Shown here in pieces: positions 1 through 7,263 of a DNA stretch of 59,915 nucleotides. The position numbers were made by a program, and so were the translations under genes. The notes under the pieces were generated by a model. The model was not told the origin of the DNA. It saw nothing but the letters and a program-made list of their open reading frames with translations, and ran no database searches. The stretch covers positions 1 to 59,915 of IMG/VR virus record IMGVR_UViG_3300044712_001805. One strand, 5' to 3'. This DNA is from a virus. The stretch's first letter is position 1, and each line of letters starts with the position of its first letter.

Positions 1-598
1 CGTACGTCGAGAGGACGACCTCGCCCGGGAGCGGCCAACGCCACTGCGCGCGGGACTTGAGGATCGAGACGTACAGGTCGGGGCGCCACGTCTCGACCTC
101 CCTCTTCCACGAGAGGAGAACCGCCGCGGGGCAGACGACCATAACGGGCGCGCCGTCGGGCAGCGCGAGGAGCGCCTGAACCGTTTTCCCGAGTCCCATT
201 TGGTCGGCGAGGAGCGCCTCGGGCCGCGGCGCGAGCCAGCGGACGCCGGAGCGCTGGTACGGGTAGAGGCTGCGGCCGGTCCCGCGGAGCCGCTCGTCGG
301 CGAGCGCGAGCCGCTTCTCTCCCTCGGACGCGAGTGCCTTCGCGGCGTCCGCCTCCTGCCGGAGTTTCGCCGCGACGTCGGGGTCCACGGAGACGGAGAG
401 CCCGGCGCCATGGAGCGCGGGGAGCGCGGCGGGGACCTGCGCGAGCGGGAGCACGTTGACGCGCTCACTCGCGTTGTACCGCCCGCCGACGCTTGCAACC
501 GCCTCGCGGTAGAGCTGGAAGCGGGGGCCGAGGAACGCGCCGAGCGCGAGGGTGACCGAGTCACCTTCGGGCCGGAGTCGGATGACGACGTCGCTCAT
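1..598 (-). CDS. SNF2-type superfamily 2 DNA helicase/ATPase, C-terminus cut by window edge
   Basis: This gene reads leftward from an ATG at 598-596 and is cut after about 199 codons. Residues 1-110 are an unassigned N-terminal domain. LYPYQRSGVRWL (111-122) resembles the region before the SNF2 motor, ADQMGLGKT (131-139) is a clear Walker A, CPAAVLLSW (156-164) fits motif Ia and VVLSTY lies at the edge. SNF2 ATPases usually run 450 residues or more, so the DExx box and second RecA domain should lie outside the window. In phages such proteins are linked to replication or recombination. A purine-rich GAGAG precedes the start and a minus-strand promoter lies just upstream. The family call is firm; the specific role is not known. 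Confidence 0.85.
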   Translation of the reverse strand, partial: MSDVVIRLRPEGDSVTLALGAFLGPRFQLYREAVASVGGRYNASERVNVLPLAQVPAALPALHGAGLSVSVDPDVAAKLRQEADAAKALASEGEKRLALADERLRGTGRSLYPYQRSGVRWLAPRPEALLADQMGLGKTVQALLALPDGAPVMVVCPAAVLLSWKREVETWRPDLYVSILKSRAQWRWPLPGEVVLSTY

Positions 599-618
599 TC
601 GGTTGCTCTCTGCCGGGG

Positions 619-647
619 AACATAGACTCCGGGCGCGAGTCGGTCAA
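619..647 (-). promoter_or_regulatory. Sigma70-like promoter for the leftward SNF2 gene
   Basis: Read on the minus strand, TTGACC (647-642) is separated by 17 bp from TATGTT (624-619). The predicted start near 612 leaves a leader of about 14 nt before the ATG at 598. It forms a divergent pair with the rightward promoter at 669-697. Based on consensus match only. Confidence 0.55.
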
Positions 648-668
648 GAAGAATCTTAAACATTTATG

Positions 669-697
669 TTGCACCCCGCTCCTCGCCGGACTATCTT
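669..697 (+). promoter_or_regulatory. Sigma70-like promoter for the rightward early module
   Basis: TTGCAC (669-674), a 17-bp spacer and TATCTT (692-697). The expected start site falls at about 704, the A of the first gene's ATG, and no Shine-Dalgarno lies between, so the first transcript may be leaderless. The same TATCTT -10 box occurs in the promoter at 9721-9750. Confidence 0.5.
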
Positions 698-703
698 CCG
701 CCC

Positions 704-892
704 ATGAGCCAGAAGAAGATCTTGATTCAGCTCCCGCCGAAGGAGGATCGACTCCTCGACCGGCACCGCGGCTCGATCATGAGGACGACATACGCGCGGG
801 AGCGGCTCGCCAAGGCGCTGCGCGAGGACGAGGAACGGCGGCTCGCGGGAGAAGAGAAGAAGGGCGAGCCGGCGACTGCGGCGACGGCATGA
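704..892 (+). CDS. Small charged hypothetical protein, first gene of the rightward operon
   Basis: A 62-residue hydrophilic protein rich in K, R and E, with no recognisable domain; the middle looks like one amphipathic helix (about 18-50). The ATG follows the -10 box by 6 nt and has no Shine-Dalgarno, which fits leaderless initiation. Its stop overlaps the next ATG by 4 bp (ATGA), so it probably couples translation of the nuclease. It may be a leader or regulatory peptide; function unknown. The gene is supported by the overlap and the upstream promoter. Confidence 0.6.
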   Translation: MSQKKILIQLPPKEDRLLDRHRGSIMRTTYARERLAKALREDEERRLAGEEKKGEPATAATA

Positions 893-1863
893 GCCGCGCC
901 GTCCTCACGCAGTCCTCCCTCTCGACGTTCCGCGCGTGCCCGCGGCTCTACGCCTACAAGTACGAGTACGGGCTCCGCCGGCAGAGGGACGACGAAGCGC
1001 TCCGGGTCGGCAGCGCGTTCGCCCTGGCGGTGGAGGCGGAGGGCAAGGGGCTCGACGTGCAGGCCGCGATCGAACGCGGCAACCTCGACGCCTACGAGAT
1101 GGCGCTCGTGGCCGCGATGTTTCAGACGCACATCGAGCGCTGGGCGGACGACCCCGTCGAGCACGTCGCCGCCGAACTCGAGGTCTCCATGCCGCTCGTG
1201 AACCCGGAGACGGGGCGCCAGTCGCCGCTCTGGGTCGTCGGGCTGAAGATCGACCGCATCGTGCGGCTCGCGGACGGGCGCCTCGCGCTCCGGGAGTACA
1301 AGACGACGAGCCGCGACTTCGCGCCGGGCTCGAACTACTGGACGCGGCTCGACCTCGACGCGCAGCTCTCGCTCTACGTGATCGGCGCGCGCCGCGCCGG
1401 CTACGACGTCGCCACCATCCAGTACGACGTCACGAGGCGCCCGCGCCAGCGCCCGCTGAAGGCGACGCCGGAGACCGAGCGGAAGTACGTGAAGACGACC
1501 GGACTCCTCTACGCCAACCAGCGCGCCGCGGACGAGACCCCCGAGGAGTACGCCGCGCGGGTGGCCGGGGCGATGCGCGAGGACCCCAGTCGGTACTTCG
1601 CCCGGGTCGAGATCGCCCGCACGGACCAGGACCTCGAGGACTTCCAGCACGAGCTCTGGGACCAGGCGCAGGCGCTCTCGGAGGCCAAGCGCAAGGAGCG
1701 GTGGTACCGCAACCCGAGCAACTGCGTGTCGTCCACGGGTCGGGCCTGCGACTTCCTGCCTATCTGCAAGTTCTCCAATCTCGACACCCGCGTCCCCGAG
1801 GGGTACCGCCGCGTCGAGAACGTCCACGAAGAGCTCGAAGCTAGCCCGAAGCAAGTCGGGTAG
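889..1863 (+). CDS. PD-(D/E)XK nuclease of RecB/Cas4-like type with probable Fe-S cluster
   Basis: A 324-residue RecB-like nuclease. The core is visible as D122 in a GLKIDR strand, E136-Y-K138 (the ExK of the fold) and a QLSLY motif at 159-163. C17 in FRACPRLY and C279, C287 and C293 near the C-terminus have the spacing of the AddB/Cas4 four-cysteine Fe-S clamp. Such enzymes resect or process DNA ends. It is directly followed by a Sak4-like recombinase, an SSB candidate and, further on, a RuvC-like resolvase, so a role in phage recombination or end processing is likely. The start shares an ATGA overlap with the upstream gene. Confidence 0.85.
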   Translation: MSRAVLTQSSLSTFRACPRLYAYKYEYGLRRQRDDEALRVGSAFALAVEAEGKGLDVQAAIERGNLDAYEMALVAAMFQTHIERWADDPVEHVAAELEVSMPLVNPETGRQSPLWVVGLKIDRIVRLADGRLALREYKTTSRDFAPGSNYWTRLDLDAQLSLYVIGARRAGYDVATIQYDVTRRPRQRPLKATPETERKYVKTTGLLYANQRAADETPEEYAARVAGAMREDPSRYFARVEIARTDQDLEDFQHELWDQAQALSEAKRKERWYRNPSNCVSSTGRACDFLPICKFSNLDTRVPEGYRRVENVHEELEASPKQVG

Positions 1864-1866
1864 GTC

Positions 1867-1900
1867 GCGGGGGCCGAGCCCCGCAAGAACGAAAGGACGG
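1867..1900 (+). promoter_or_regulatory. Hairpin plus GAAAGGACG ribosome-binding cassette
   Basis: GCGGGG (1867-1872) pairs with CCCCGC (1879-1884) around a 6-nt loop. GAAAGGACG follows at 1891-1899, placed for the GTG at 1908. The same arrangement recurs at 5531-5556 and 14984-15011. There is no U-tract, so this is not a terminator. Confidence 0.4.
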
Positions 1901-1907
1901 TCCCACC

Positions 1908-2795
1908 GTGTCAGCGAAACCCGCTCCCCCTCCCCCCGCGCCCTCGGCGCCGCCGCCGGCGAAGAAGGCCGCGTCGCCCCCGCCCGCGGCTCCGCCGCAG
2001 CAGGCACCCGCCTCCGCGCCCGCCGCGTCCGGGGGCTTCACCGTGACGCGCGGCGTCGTGAAGAGCGCCCGCCGCGTGCAGATCTACGGCGCCGGTGGCA
2101 TCGGCAAGTCGTCGCTCGCCGCGCTCGCGCCGAACCCGATCTTCCTCGACATCGAGGACGGCACGAACGACCTCGCCATCGCCCGCGTGACGGACATCCA
2201 CACGTGGGCGCGGCTCCGCGCGTGGCTCCAGTCCGACGCCGCGAACGAGTACGGCTCCATCGTGATCGACTCGACCACGAAGGCCGAGGAGCTCGCGACG
2301 GCGCACACGCTCGCGACGATCAAGCACCCCGACAAGGGGATCCTCGTCGACCACATCGAGTCGTACGGCTTCGGCAAGGGGTACCAGTTCCTCTTCGAGA
2401 CCTTCCTCCCGCTCCTCGTCGACCTCGACCGCCACGTGCGCGCCGGGCGGAACGTCGTGCTTGTGACTCACGACTGCGTGAACGACGTCCCGAACCCCGT
2501 CGGCGAGGACTTCATCCGCTACGAGCCGCGCCTCCAGCAGCCGAAGAGCGGCAAGGCGTCGATCCGCGAGCGGGTCTTCGAGTGGTGCGACGACGTGCTG
2601 TGGATCGGGTACGACGTCGCGGTTTCCAAGGAGGGCAAGGGGACTGGCACCGCCACGCGGACGATCTGGGGCGTCGAGCGCCCCGACCACCGGGCGAAGA
2701 CGCGCTCGCGCGCGCTCTCGGAGGTCGGCTTCCTCAACTACGAGAACGACCAGGACGGGGCCGTGTGGCCACTGATCCTCGGAGGTGCGAAGTGA
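1908..2795 (+). CDS. Sak4-like RecA-fold ATPase (AAA_24 type), putative single-strand annealing recombinase
   Basis: The 295-residue product has a low-complexity Pro/Ala N-terminus (2-42), then a P-loop GAGGIGKS (61-68), a strand IFLDIEDGT and a Walker B-like IVIDSTT. VVLVTHD and the region after it suit the compact RecA core of Sak4 proteins. Members of this family promote annealing or exchange with help from an SSB encoded beside them, and an SSB candidate follows here with a 4-bp overlap. The start is GTG with AAGGACGG upstream. The Pro-rich leader is longer than usual and may be a tether or reflect a later true start. Confidence 0.75.
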   Translation: MSAKPAPPPPAPSAPPPAKKAASPPPAAPPQQAPASAPAASGGFTVTRGVVKSARRVQIYGAGGIGKSSLAALAPNPIFLDIEDGTNDLAIARVTDIHTWARLRAWLQSDAANEYGSIVIDSTTKAEELATAHTLATIKHPDKGILVDHIESYGFGKGYQFLFETFLPLLVDLDRHVRAGRNVVLVTHDCVNDVPNPVGEDFIRYEPRLQQPKSGKASIRERVFEWCDDVLWIGYDVAVSKEGKGTGTATRTIWGVERPDHRAKTRSRALSEVGFLNYENDQDGAVWPLILGGAK

Positions 2796-3373
2796 GCGAC
2801 GAGACCTTCAAGCTCCTGGACCGCGACGGCCGCTTCATGGCGAAGCCGATCGAGTGGGCGATCGAGAAGGAGAAGGCCGACAGCAAGAGCGTGGGCGTGC
2901 GCGTCACGTTCGCCATCGGCGACACCCCGGGCACCGCGCAGTACGTGGACGGCCAGTGGCAGCCGTGGGAGGAGTACGAGAAGCACGTCATCAACGGCCG
3001 CTGGTACCCGATCAAGAAGGACGGCACCGTCAACCAGATGGCGATCGAGCAGCTCGTGCGCGCGCTCGGGTGGAACGGGAACCTCGCGTGGTTCAAGAAC
3101 CCGCCCATGCCGGAGACCGAGCTCGTCCAGATCACCGTCAAGACCGAGACGTACACGGGGAACGACGGGAGCCAGAAGAGCGGCCGCAAGGCGACGTGGA
3201 TGGACCCGAAGGACTACGTGCCGACGTTCGGTGGCGCCTCGGACGACGACGTGGACTCGCTGCAGGGGCGCTACGGCTCGCTCCTGAAGGCGGCCGCCTC
3301 CTCGATCAAGGAGAAGGACAAGAAGGCCGCGATGGGGGGCCAGCAGAAGAAGGCGGCGCCCCCGGCGGCGTGA
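2792..3373 (+). CDS. Putative single-stranded DNA-binding protein
   Basis: A 193-residue protein starting at GTG 2792 (GGAGGTG at 2781) and overlapping the Sak4-like gene by 4 bp. The middle looks beta-rich with aromatic residues (VRVTFAIGDTPG, WQPWEEY, ITVKTETYTG) as expected of an OB-fold, and the tail is acidic then lysine-rich. No sequence signature is decisive; the SSB call rests mainly on its place beside a Sak4-like recombinase, where phage SSB or DUF669-type proteins are commonly found. It could instead be an unrelated recombination accessory protein. Confidence 0.5.
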   Translation: MSDETFKLLDRDGRFMAKPIEWAIEKEKADSKSVGVRVTFAIGDTPGTAQYVDGQWQPWEEYEKHVINGRWYPIKKDGTVNQMAIEQLVRALGWNGNLAWFKNPPMPETELVQITVKTETYTGNDGSQKSGRKATWMDPKDYVPTFGGASDDDVDSLQGRYGSLLKAAASSIKEKDKKAAMGGQQKKAAPPAA

Positions 3374-3375
3374 CG

Positions 3376-3552
3376 ATGCTGACCGACGAGCAGCGCGCGC
3401 GGCTCGACGAGCTGCGCGAGAAGAGGGAGCGGGGCGAGCAGCCGGCGCCGGAGCCGACCGCCCCGCCCGTCCACATGCAGCACGCGCACGGGGGAACCGG
3501 CGGGGTCGAGCCGTGCGCGTGCCCGAAGGACTGCCCGTGGTGCATGCGGTGA
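3376..3552 (+). CDS. Small Cys-rich C-terminal protein
   Basis: A 58-residue protein beginning 2 bp after the previous stop. The N-terminal half is a charged helix, the middle is Pro-rich, and the C-terminus has CACPKDCPWC, with histidines at 33, 36 and 38 that could complete a metal site. It is the last gene before a strong terminator. Function unknown. Confidence 0.6.
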   Translation: MLTDEQRARLDELREKRERGEQPAPEPTAPPVHMQHAHGGTGGVEPCACPKDCPWCMR

Positions 3553-3565
3553 ACTGATCTACTCC

Positions 3566-3630
3566 GACCCGGCCCCGTCCCTCACTACATCGAGGGGCCG
3601 AAAACCACGGGGCCGGGTCTCTTTTTCTCT
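3566..3630 (+). terminator. Rho-independent terminator with a 13-bp perfect stem
   Basis: GACCCGGCCCCGT (3566-3578) is perfectly complementary to ACGGGGCCGGGTC (3607-3619), with a 28-nt loop, followed by the T-rich TCTTTTTCTCT (3620-3630). It separates the recombinase genes from the small membrane protein and HerA-like gene. The long loop is unusual, but stem and T-tract are clear. Confidence 0.85.
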
Positions 3631-3643
3631 CCGGGGGAACAAC

Positions 3644-3865
3644 GTGAGAAACGACGACTGGGACCACATCCCCATCGGCCACATGGCGGCCGCCGCCGCC
3701 GACGTCGGGAAGCTGATGGTCCTCCTCTGCGTCGTGGCGCTGATCGCGCTCTCATGCCTTCGGAACGCCACCGAGAGAGTGGAGGCGGTCCCGGGGAAGT
3801 TCGTGCACCGGCCGATCGTGAAGCACCAGAAAGGACCTCATGAGCACGTCGCTCGCCCTCGCTGA
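3644..3865 (+). CDS. Small single-pass membrane protein
   Basis: A 73-residue protein with a GTG start behind CGGGGGAA. Residues about 24-42 (LMVLLCVVALIALSCL core) form a transmembrane helix, with a short acidic N-terminus and a basic C-terminal tail. It overlaps the next gene by 26 bp in another frame. No homology recognised. Confidence 0.5.
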   Translation: MRNDDWDHIPIGHMAAAAADVGKLMVLLCVVALIALSCLRNATERVEAVPGKFVHRPIVKHQKGPHEHVARPR

Positions 3866-5522
3866 GAACCTCGCGCTCCCCCTCGAGACGGTCAACCAGG
3901 CCATCGGGATCCTCGCGAAGAGGCGTGCCGGGAAGAGCTACGCCGCGCGCCGGCTCGCCGAGCAGCTCCTTCGCCGCGGGCAGCAGGTCGTGATCGTGGA
4001 CCCGAAGGGGGACTGGTGGGGGATCCGCTCGGCTGCCGACGGGCGCTCCCCGGGCCTGCCGGTGGTCATCGTGGGGGGCGAGCGCGGCGACGTGCGGCTC
4101 GAGCCGAGCGCCGGGGAGGTGGTCGCGAAACTCGTCGTCGAGGAGCGGGTCTCGGCGCTGCTCGACCTCTCCCTCCTGCGCAAGCACGAGGTGGCGACGT
4201 TCATGACGGCGTTCCTCGAAAACCTCTACCGCCTGAAGGCGCGCGAGGTATACCGCACGCCGATGATGCTGGTGATCGACGAGGCCGACGCCGTCGCGCC
4301 CCAGAAGCCGCAGAAGGGCGAGGAGCGGATGCTCGGGGCGGCCGAGGACATCGTGCGGCGCGGCGGGCAGCGCGGCATCGGCTGCACCCTCGTCACCCAG
4401 CGCTCGGCCGTCCTCAACAAGAACGTCCTCACGCAGGTGCAGGTCCTCGTCGCCCTGCGCACGATCGCGCCGCAGGACCTCAAGGCGATGGACGCGTGGA
4501 TCGAGGTCCACGGCACGCCGGAGCAGCGCGCGCAGCTCATGGAGTCGCTCCCCTCCCTACCGACCGGGGACGCGTGGTTCTGGTCTCCGGGGTGGCCGAC
4601 GGGCGCGGGGATCTTCCGCCGCGTCCACGTCCTCCCGATCGAGACGTTCGACTCCGGGGCGACGCCCGAGCCCGGGAAGAAGCCCGTCGAGCCGAAGAAC
4701 CTCGCCGACGTCGACCTGGGGGCGCTCGAGCGCCGGATGGCCGAGACGATCGCGCGGTCGAAGGCGGACGACCCGAGGGAGCTCCGGAAGCGGATCGCCG
4801 AGCTCGAGCGAGACCTCGCGAAGAAGCCCTCTCCCGTGGTCGAGAAACAGGAAGTTCCTGTCCTCACGGAGGCGAACCAGAAGCTCCTCTCCGGCGTCCT
4901 GGCGGTGGCGGAAGGGCTCGCGGACGAGGTGCGGAAGCTCTCGGTCGAACTCGTCACGAGGGGATATCATCGGGACTCGCGGCGGGACAACGTCCCGCCA
5001 GAGGCGCGGCAGCGGGTACGTCCCGCCCCGGCGGCGCCCCGGCGGGTGGAAGGCCCGCCCTCTTCCTCGGTCGGCACTAGCGGGCTCCGCCGGATGCTCG
5101 TCGCCCTGGCGCAGCGGCCGAATGGGCTGACGAACCGCCAGCTCGGCGTGCGCGCCGGCGTCTCCTCGCGCTCCGGGACTTTCTCCACCTACCTCTCGCG
5201 GGCGCGATCCGCCAACTGGATCGAGGGGAGCGGGACGCTGCGGATCACCGACGAGGGGCTCCGTGCGCTGGGCTCCTACGACCCGCTCCCCGAGGGGCCG
5301 GCGCTCGCCGACTACTGGATCAACAGCCTCGGCGGCGGCGCGGCTCGAATGCTCCGTGTGCTCGTGGACGCGGCTCCCCGGGGGCTGACGAACGCCGAGC
5401 TCGGGCAGCGCGCCGAGATCAGCCACGGCTCTGGCACGTTTTCCACGTACCTGAGCCGCCTGCGCAGCCTCGAGCTCGTCGAGGGGCGCGGCGAGCTGCG
5501 CGCTTCCGACGAGCTCCTCTAA
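3840..5522 (+). CDS. HerA/FtsK-superfamily (DUF87-like) ATPase with two C-terminal winged-helix repeats
   Basis: A 560-residue ATPase. The P-loop is AKRRAGKS (26-33), where the usual first glycine is alanine; VIVDPKGDW follows near 50, VIDEADAVAPQ near 145 is Walker B, and TLVTQRSAVLNKNVLTQ matches the sensor region of HerA-like proteins. About 290-360 is a charged coiled-coil linker. Residues about 412-470 and 498-560 are two similar winged-helix units that share GTFSTYLSR. HerA/FtsK ATPases move or unwind double-stranded DNA; the wings may confer site recognition. The start has GAAAGGACC at the right distance. The upstream 73-residue gene overlaps its first codons. Confidence 0.75.
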   Translation: MSTSLALAENLALPLETVNQAIGILAKRRAGKSYAARRLAEQLLRRGQQVVIVDPKGDWWGIRSAADGRSPGLPVVIVGGERGDVRLEPSAGEVVAKLVVEERVSALLDLSLLRKHEVATFMTAFLENLYRLKAREVYRTPMMLVIDEADAVAPQKPQKGEERMLGAAEDIVRRGGQRGIGCTLVTQRSAVLNKNVLTQVQVLVALRTIAPQDLKAMDAWIEVHGTPEQRAQLMESLPSLPTGDAWFWSPGWPTGAGIFRRVHVLPIETFDSGATPEPGKKPVEPKNLADVDLGALERRMAETIARSKADDPRELRKRIAELERDLAKKPSPVVEKQEVPVLTEANQKLLSGVLAVAEGLADEVRKLSVELVTRGYHRDSRRDNVPPEARQRVRPAPAAPRRVEGPPSSSVGTSGLRRMLVALAQRPNGLTNRQLGVRAGVSSRSGTFSTYLSRARSANWIEGSGTLRITDEGLRALGSYDPLPEGPALADYWINSLGGGAARMLRVLVDAAPRGLTNAELGQRAEISHGSGTFSTYLSRLRSLELVEGRGELRASDELL

Positions 5523-5530
5523 CACTGGTA

Positions 5531-5556
5531 CGCGCCAGCAGGCGCGAGAAAGGACC
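5531..5556 (+). promoter_or_regulatory. Hairpin plus GAAAGGACC ribosome-binding cassette
   Basis: CGCGCC (5531-5536) pairs with GGCGCG (5541-5546) around an AGCA tetraloop. GAAAGGACC (5548-5556) follows, 5 nt before the ATG at 5562. Second of three similar cassettes in the early region. Confidence 0.4.
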
Positions 5557-5561
5557 CCGAG

Positions 5562-6026
5562 ATGAAGCAGGGACGATTCGACGGCATGGAGCACGAGGAG
5601 GCGATCCACGAGCTCGACACCCTCATGGAGACCTACCAGCGCGAGAAGCTCGCGCGCGTGGCGCAGAGCAAGCTCGAGTCCGACGCCAAGAAGGAGCTGA
5701 ACGAGGCGATGGCGCGGCACGAGAAGACGACCTACGTCGCCCGCGACCTCGTGCCGCCCCTCGTCGCCCGGATGAAGCCGAAGGACGCCACGCCCGATGT
5801 CGAGGTGAAGGAGTACAAGGAGGAACAGGCGGAGGTGGCGGTCGCCGAGGACCGCAAGAAGCGGCAGGAACAGCCCGTGGGCGAGAACACGATGGCCGCC
5901 CCCGAGAAGCGCTCGCCGGCGAACCGCCCGCTCACCACGAACCGCGACAAGATGGCGAAGGCGAAGGGCCCGAAGACGCTCCGCACGTTCCCCAAGGGGC
6001 AGGGGCCGAAGAAGGGCAAGAGGTGA
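5562..6026 (+). CDS. Charged coiled-coil hypothetical protein
   Basis: 154 residues, mostly Lys/Glu/Arg. Residues about 10-60 look like a long helix or coiled coil, and the C-terminal third is a basic disordered tail ending KKGKR. It lies between the HerA-like ATPase and the RuvC-like resolvase and overlaps the latter by 4 bp, so a DNA-associated role is possible but not shown. The GAAAGGACC signal upstream supports the start. Confidence 0.6.
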   Translation: MKQGRFDGMEHEEAIHELDTLMETYQREKLARVAQSKLESDAKKELNEAMARHEKTTYVARDLVPPLVARMKPKDATPDVEVKEYKEEQAEVAVAEDRKKRQEQPVGENTMAAPEKRSPANRPLTTNRDKMAKAKGPKTLRTFPKGQGPKKGKR

Positions 6027-6502
6027 GGGTCCTCGGCATCGACCCCGGCCAGGCCGGCGCCTATGCCCTCGTCGGGGAAAACGTCAAACCCCTGGCCGAG
6101 CCCTTCCCGACGCGCTCCGGCGCCATCAACTGGCCGGAGGTCTACACCGACTGGAAGTGCCTCGCTCCCGACGTCTTCGTCCTGGAGCTCCCGCAGGCGA
6201 TGCCGAAGATGTCGCGAAGCAGCTCCATGCACTTCGGGCAGGCGTGTGGGCTGCTCGAGGGGATCGCACTCTCACTCTGCATCGAGACGGGAGCGCGGCT
6301 CGAGCGGATTCAACCGCAGGCGTGGAAGCGGCTCGTCCTGGCCGGCACGGCGCGCGACAAGGAGGCCGCCATCGCGTGGGCGGTCCGCGCCTTTCCCGGC
6401 ATCAGCCTCGTCCGCCCGGGCTGCCGCAAAGCGCACGACGGGATGGCCGACGCCCTCGCCATCGCCGACTACGGGCGGCGCACGTTCGGGGCGAAGGCGT
6501 GA
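6023..6502 (+). CDS. RuvC-like Holliday-junction resolvase
   Basis: A 159-residue RNase H-fold resolvase. Catalytic acids are visible as D7 (GIDPG), E55 (VLELPQ) and D139/D143 (AHDGMADALAIADY), and the IQPQAWKR stretch near 97-103 is typical of phage RuvC-like enzymes. It would cut branched DNA before packaging or during recombination, together with the nuclease and Sak4-like genes upstream. The length is near the family norm. The GTG start overlaps the previous stop in the GTGA pattern. Confidence 0.85.
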   Translation: MRVLGIDPGQAGAYALVGENVKPLAEPFPTRSGAINWPEVYTDWKCLAPDVFVLELPQAMPKMSRSSSMHFGQACGLLEGIALSLCIETGARLERIQPQAWKRLVLAGTARDKEAAIAWAVRAFPGISLVRPGCRKAHDGMADALAIADYGRRTFGAKA

Positions 6503-6693
6503 GGATGGGGGACCGCCTGCAGGTGGCGCATCCGGAGGCGGACGCCCTGCGGGACCTCGCGCGCGTGCTCGTCCAGCTCGAGGAGCGGCGAAACCACGCG
6601 CGCGAGGCGGTCCTCCGCCGTCTGGAATCCCTTCCAGGCCAGGTATACCGCGCGGCGCGGGCCGCGCAGAAAGCGCAGGAGAACCGTGCGTGA
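6499..6693 (+). CDS. Small helical hypothetical protein
   Basis: About 64 residues from GTG 6499 (GTGA overlap with the resolvase), or 62 from ATG 6505. The sequence is one or two Arg/Ala-rich helices with no recognised domain. It overlaps the next gene by 8 bp. Confidence 0.5.
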   Translation: MRMGDRLQVAHPEADALRDLARVLVQLEERRNHAREAVLRRLESLPGQVYRAARAAQKAQENRA

Positions 6694-6916
6694 CGGCGAC
6701 CTCCATCAAGACGACGAGACCCGCTCCGGGCTGACCCCGGCCCAGAGGAACCGCGCGGCCGCGCTGATGTGGCCGGACTTCCGCCAGCGCGGGATGCGCG
6801 ACCGGGAGGCGCTCTGCCGGGTCGTGGACGCGGTGCGCCTCGGCGAGGGGGCCCCGGAGCTCTCGCGCGCCGAGCGAGCGCTGCTCGAGGAATTCCTCCG
6901 GGAGGTGGCGGGGTGA
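6686..6916 (+). CDS. Hypothetical protein, helical
   Basis: A 76-residue protein with a GTG start and AGGAG at 6677-6681. It is acidic at the start, then helical with alternating Arg and Glu. No domain recognised. Overlaps with both neighbours place it in the replication operon. Confidence 0.55.
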   Translation: MRDGDLHQDDETRSGLTPAQRNRAAALMWPDFRQRGMRDREALCRVVDAVRLGEGAPELSRAERALLEEFLREVAG

Positions 6917-7263
6917 GTGGCGGCAGAAGAAGGAGCGACCGAGCGCTGAAAAACGAAGGTGCCCCCGCGTTCTTGGCCGACGCGGCGAAAACTCGGGACG
7001 CGGCAGCGTCACGCACTGCCGGGGGCCGGACCGCTCCTTCTTGTGCCGCTAACGATCCCGTCGACCACCCCGCGCACTACACGTCTCATCCGTCCGGCAT
7101 CGAGTGCATCACCGTCGTGGAGCACATGCCGTTCAACATCGGCAACGCGGTCAAGTACCTGTGGCGCGCGGGACTGAAGGGCGCGACGATCGTCGACCTC
7201 GAGAAGGCTGCGTGGTACGTGCGGCGTGAGATCCAACGGCTCGAGAAGAGCAGCCGCGCGTGA
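6913..7263 (+). CDS. DUF3310 domain protein (T7 gp1.7-related family)
   Basis: 116 residues from GTG 6913 (GGAGGTGG upstream). Residues about 50-112 are a typical DUF3310 domain: DPVDHPAHY, then GIECI, AVKYLWRAG and a tail with LEKAAWYVRREI. The domain is common in phage replication regions and related to the C-terminus of T7 gp1.7, a nucleotide kinase; catalytic activity cannot be claimed here. The first 45 residues are unlike the family and are encoded by a 130-bp segment bounded by inverted repeats (6920-7049), so the N-terminus may be an inserted element. It overlaps the helicase gene by 4 bp. Confidence 0.8.
   Translation: MSGGRRRSDRALKNEGAPAFLADAAKTRDAAASRTAGGRTAPSCAANDPVDHPAHYTSHPSGIECITVVEHMPFNIGNAVKYLWRAGLKGATIVDLEKAAWYVRREIQRLEKSSRA
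6920..7049. repeat. 130-bp segment bounded by 18-bp inverted repeats
   Basis: The left arm (6920-6937, core CGGCAGAAGAAGGAGCG) and right arm (7032-7049, core CGCTCCTTCTTGTGCCG) are inverted copies with one mismatch. Inside is a second inverted pair, CGGCAG and CTGCCG. The segment coincides with the non-conserved N-terminus of the DUF3310 gene and resembles a miniature mobile element or a strong RNA fold. Confidence 0.55.

Noticed and set aside
727-2007. 426-codon frame on the minus strand opposite the nuclease gene
   Set aside because: Its codon third positions are not the G/C-rich ones, its product is Arg/Val/Leu low complexity, and the plus-strand gene has clear motifs. It is a shadow of a GC-rich gene.
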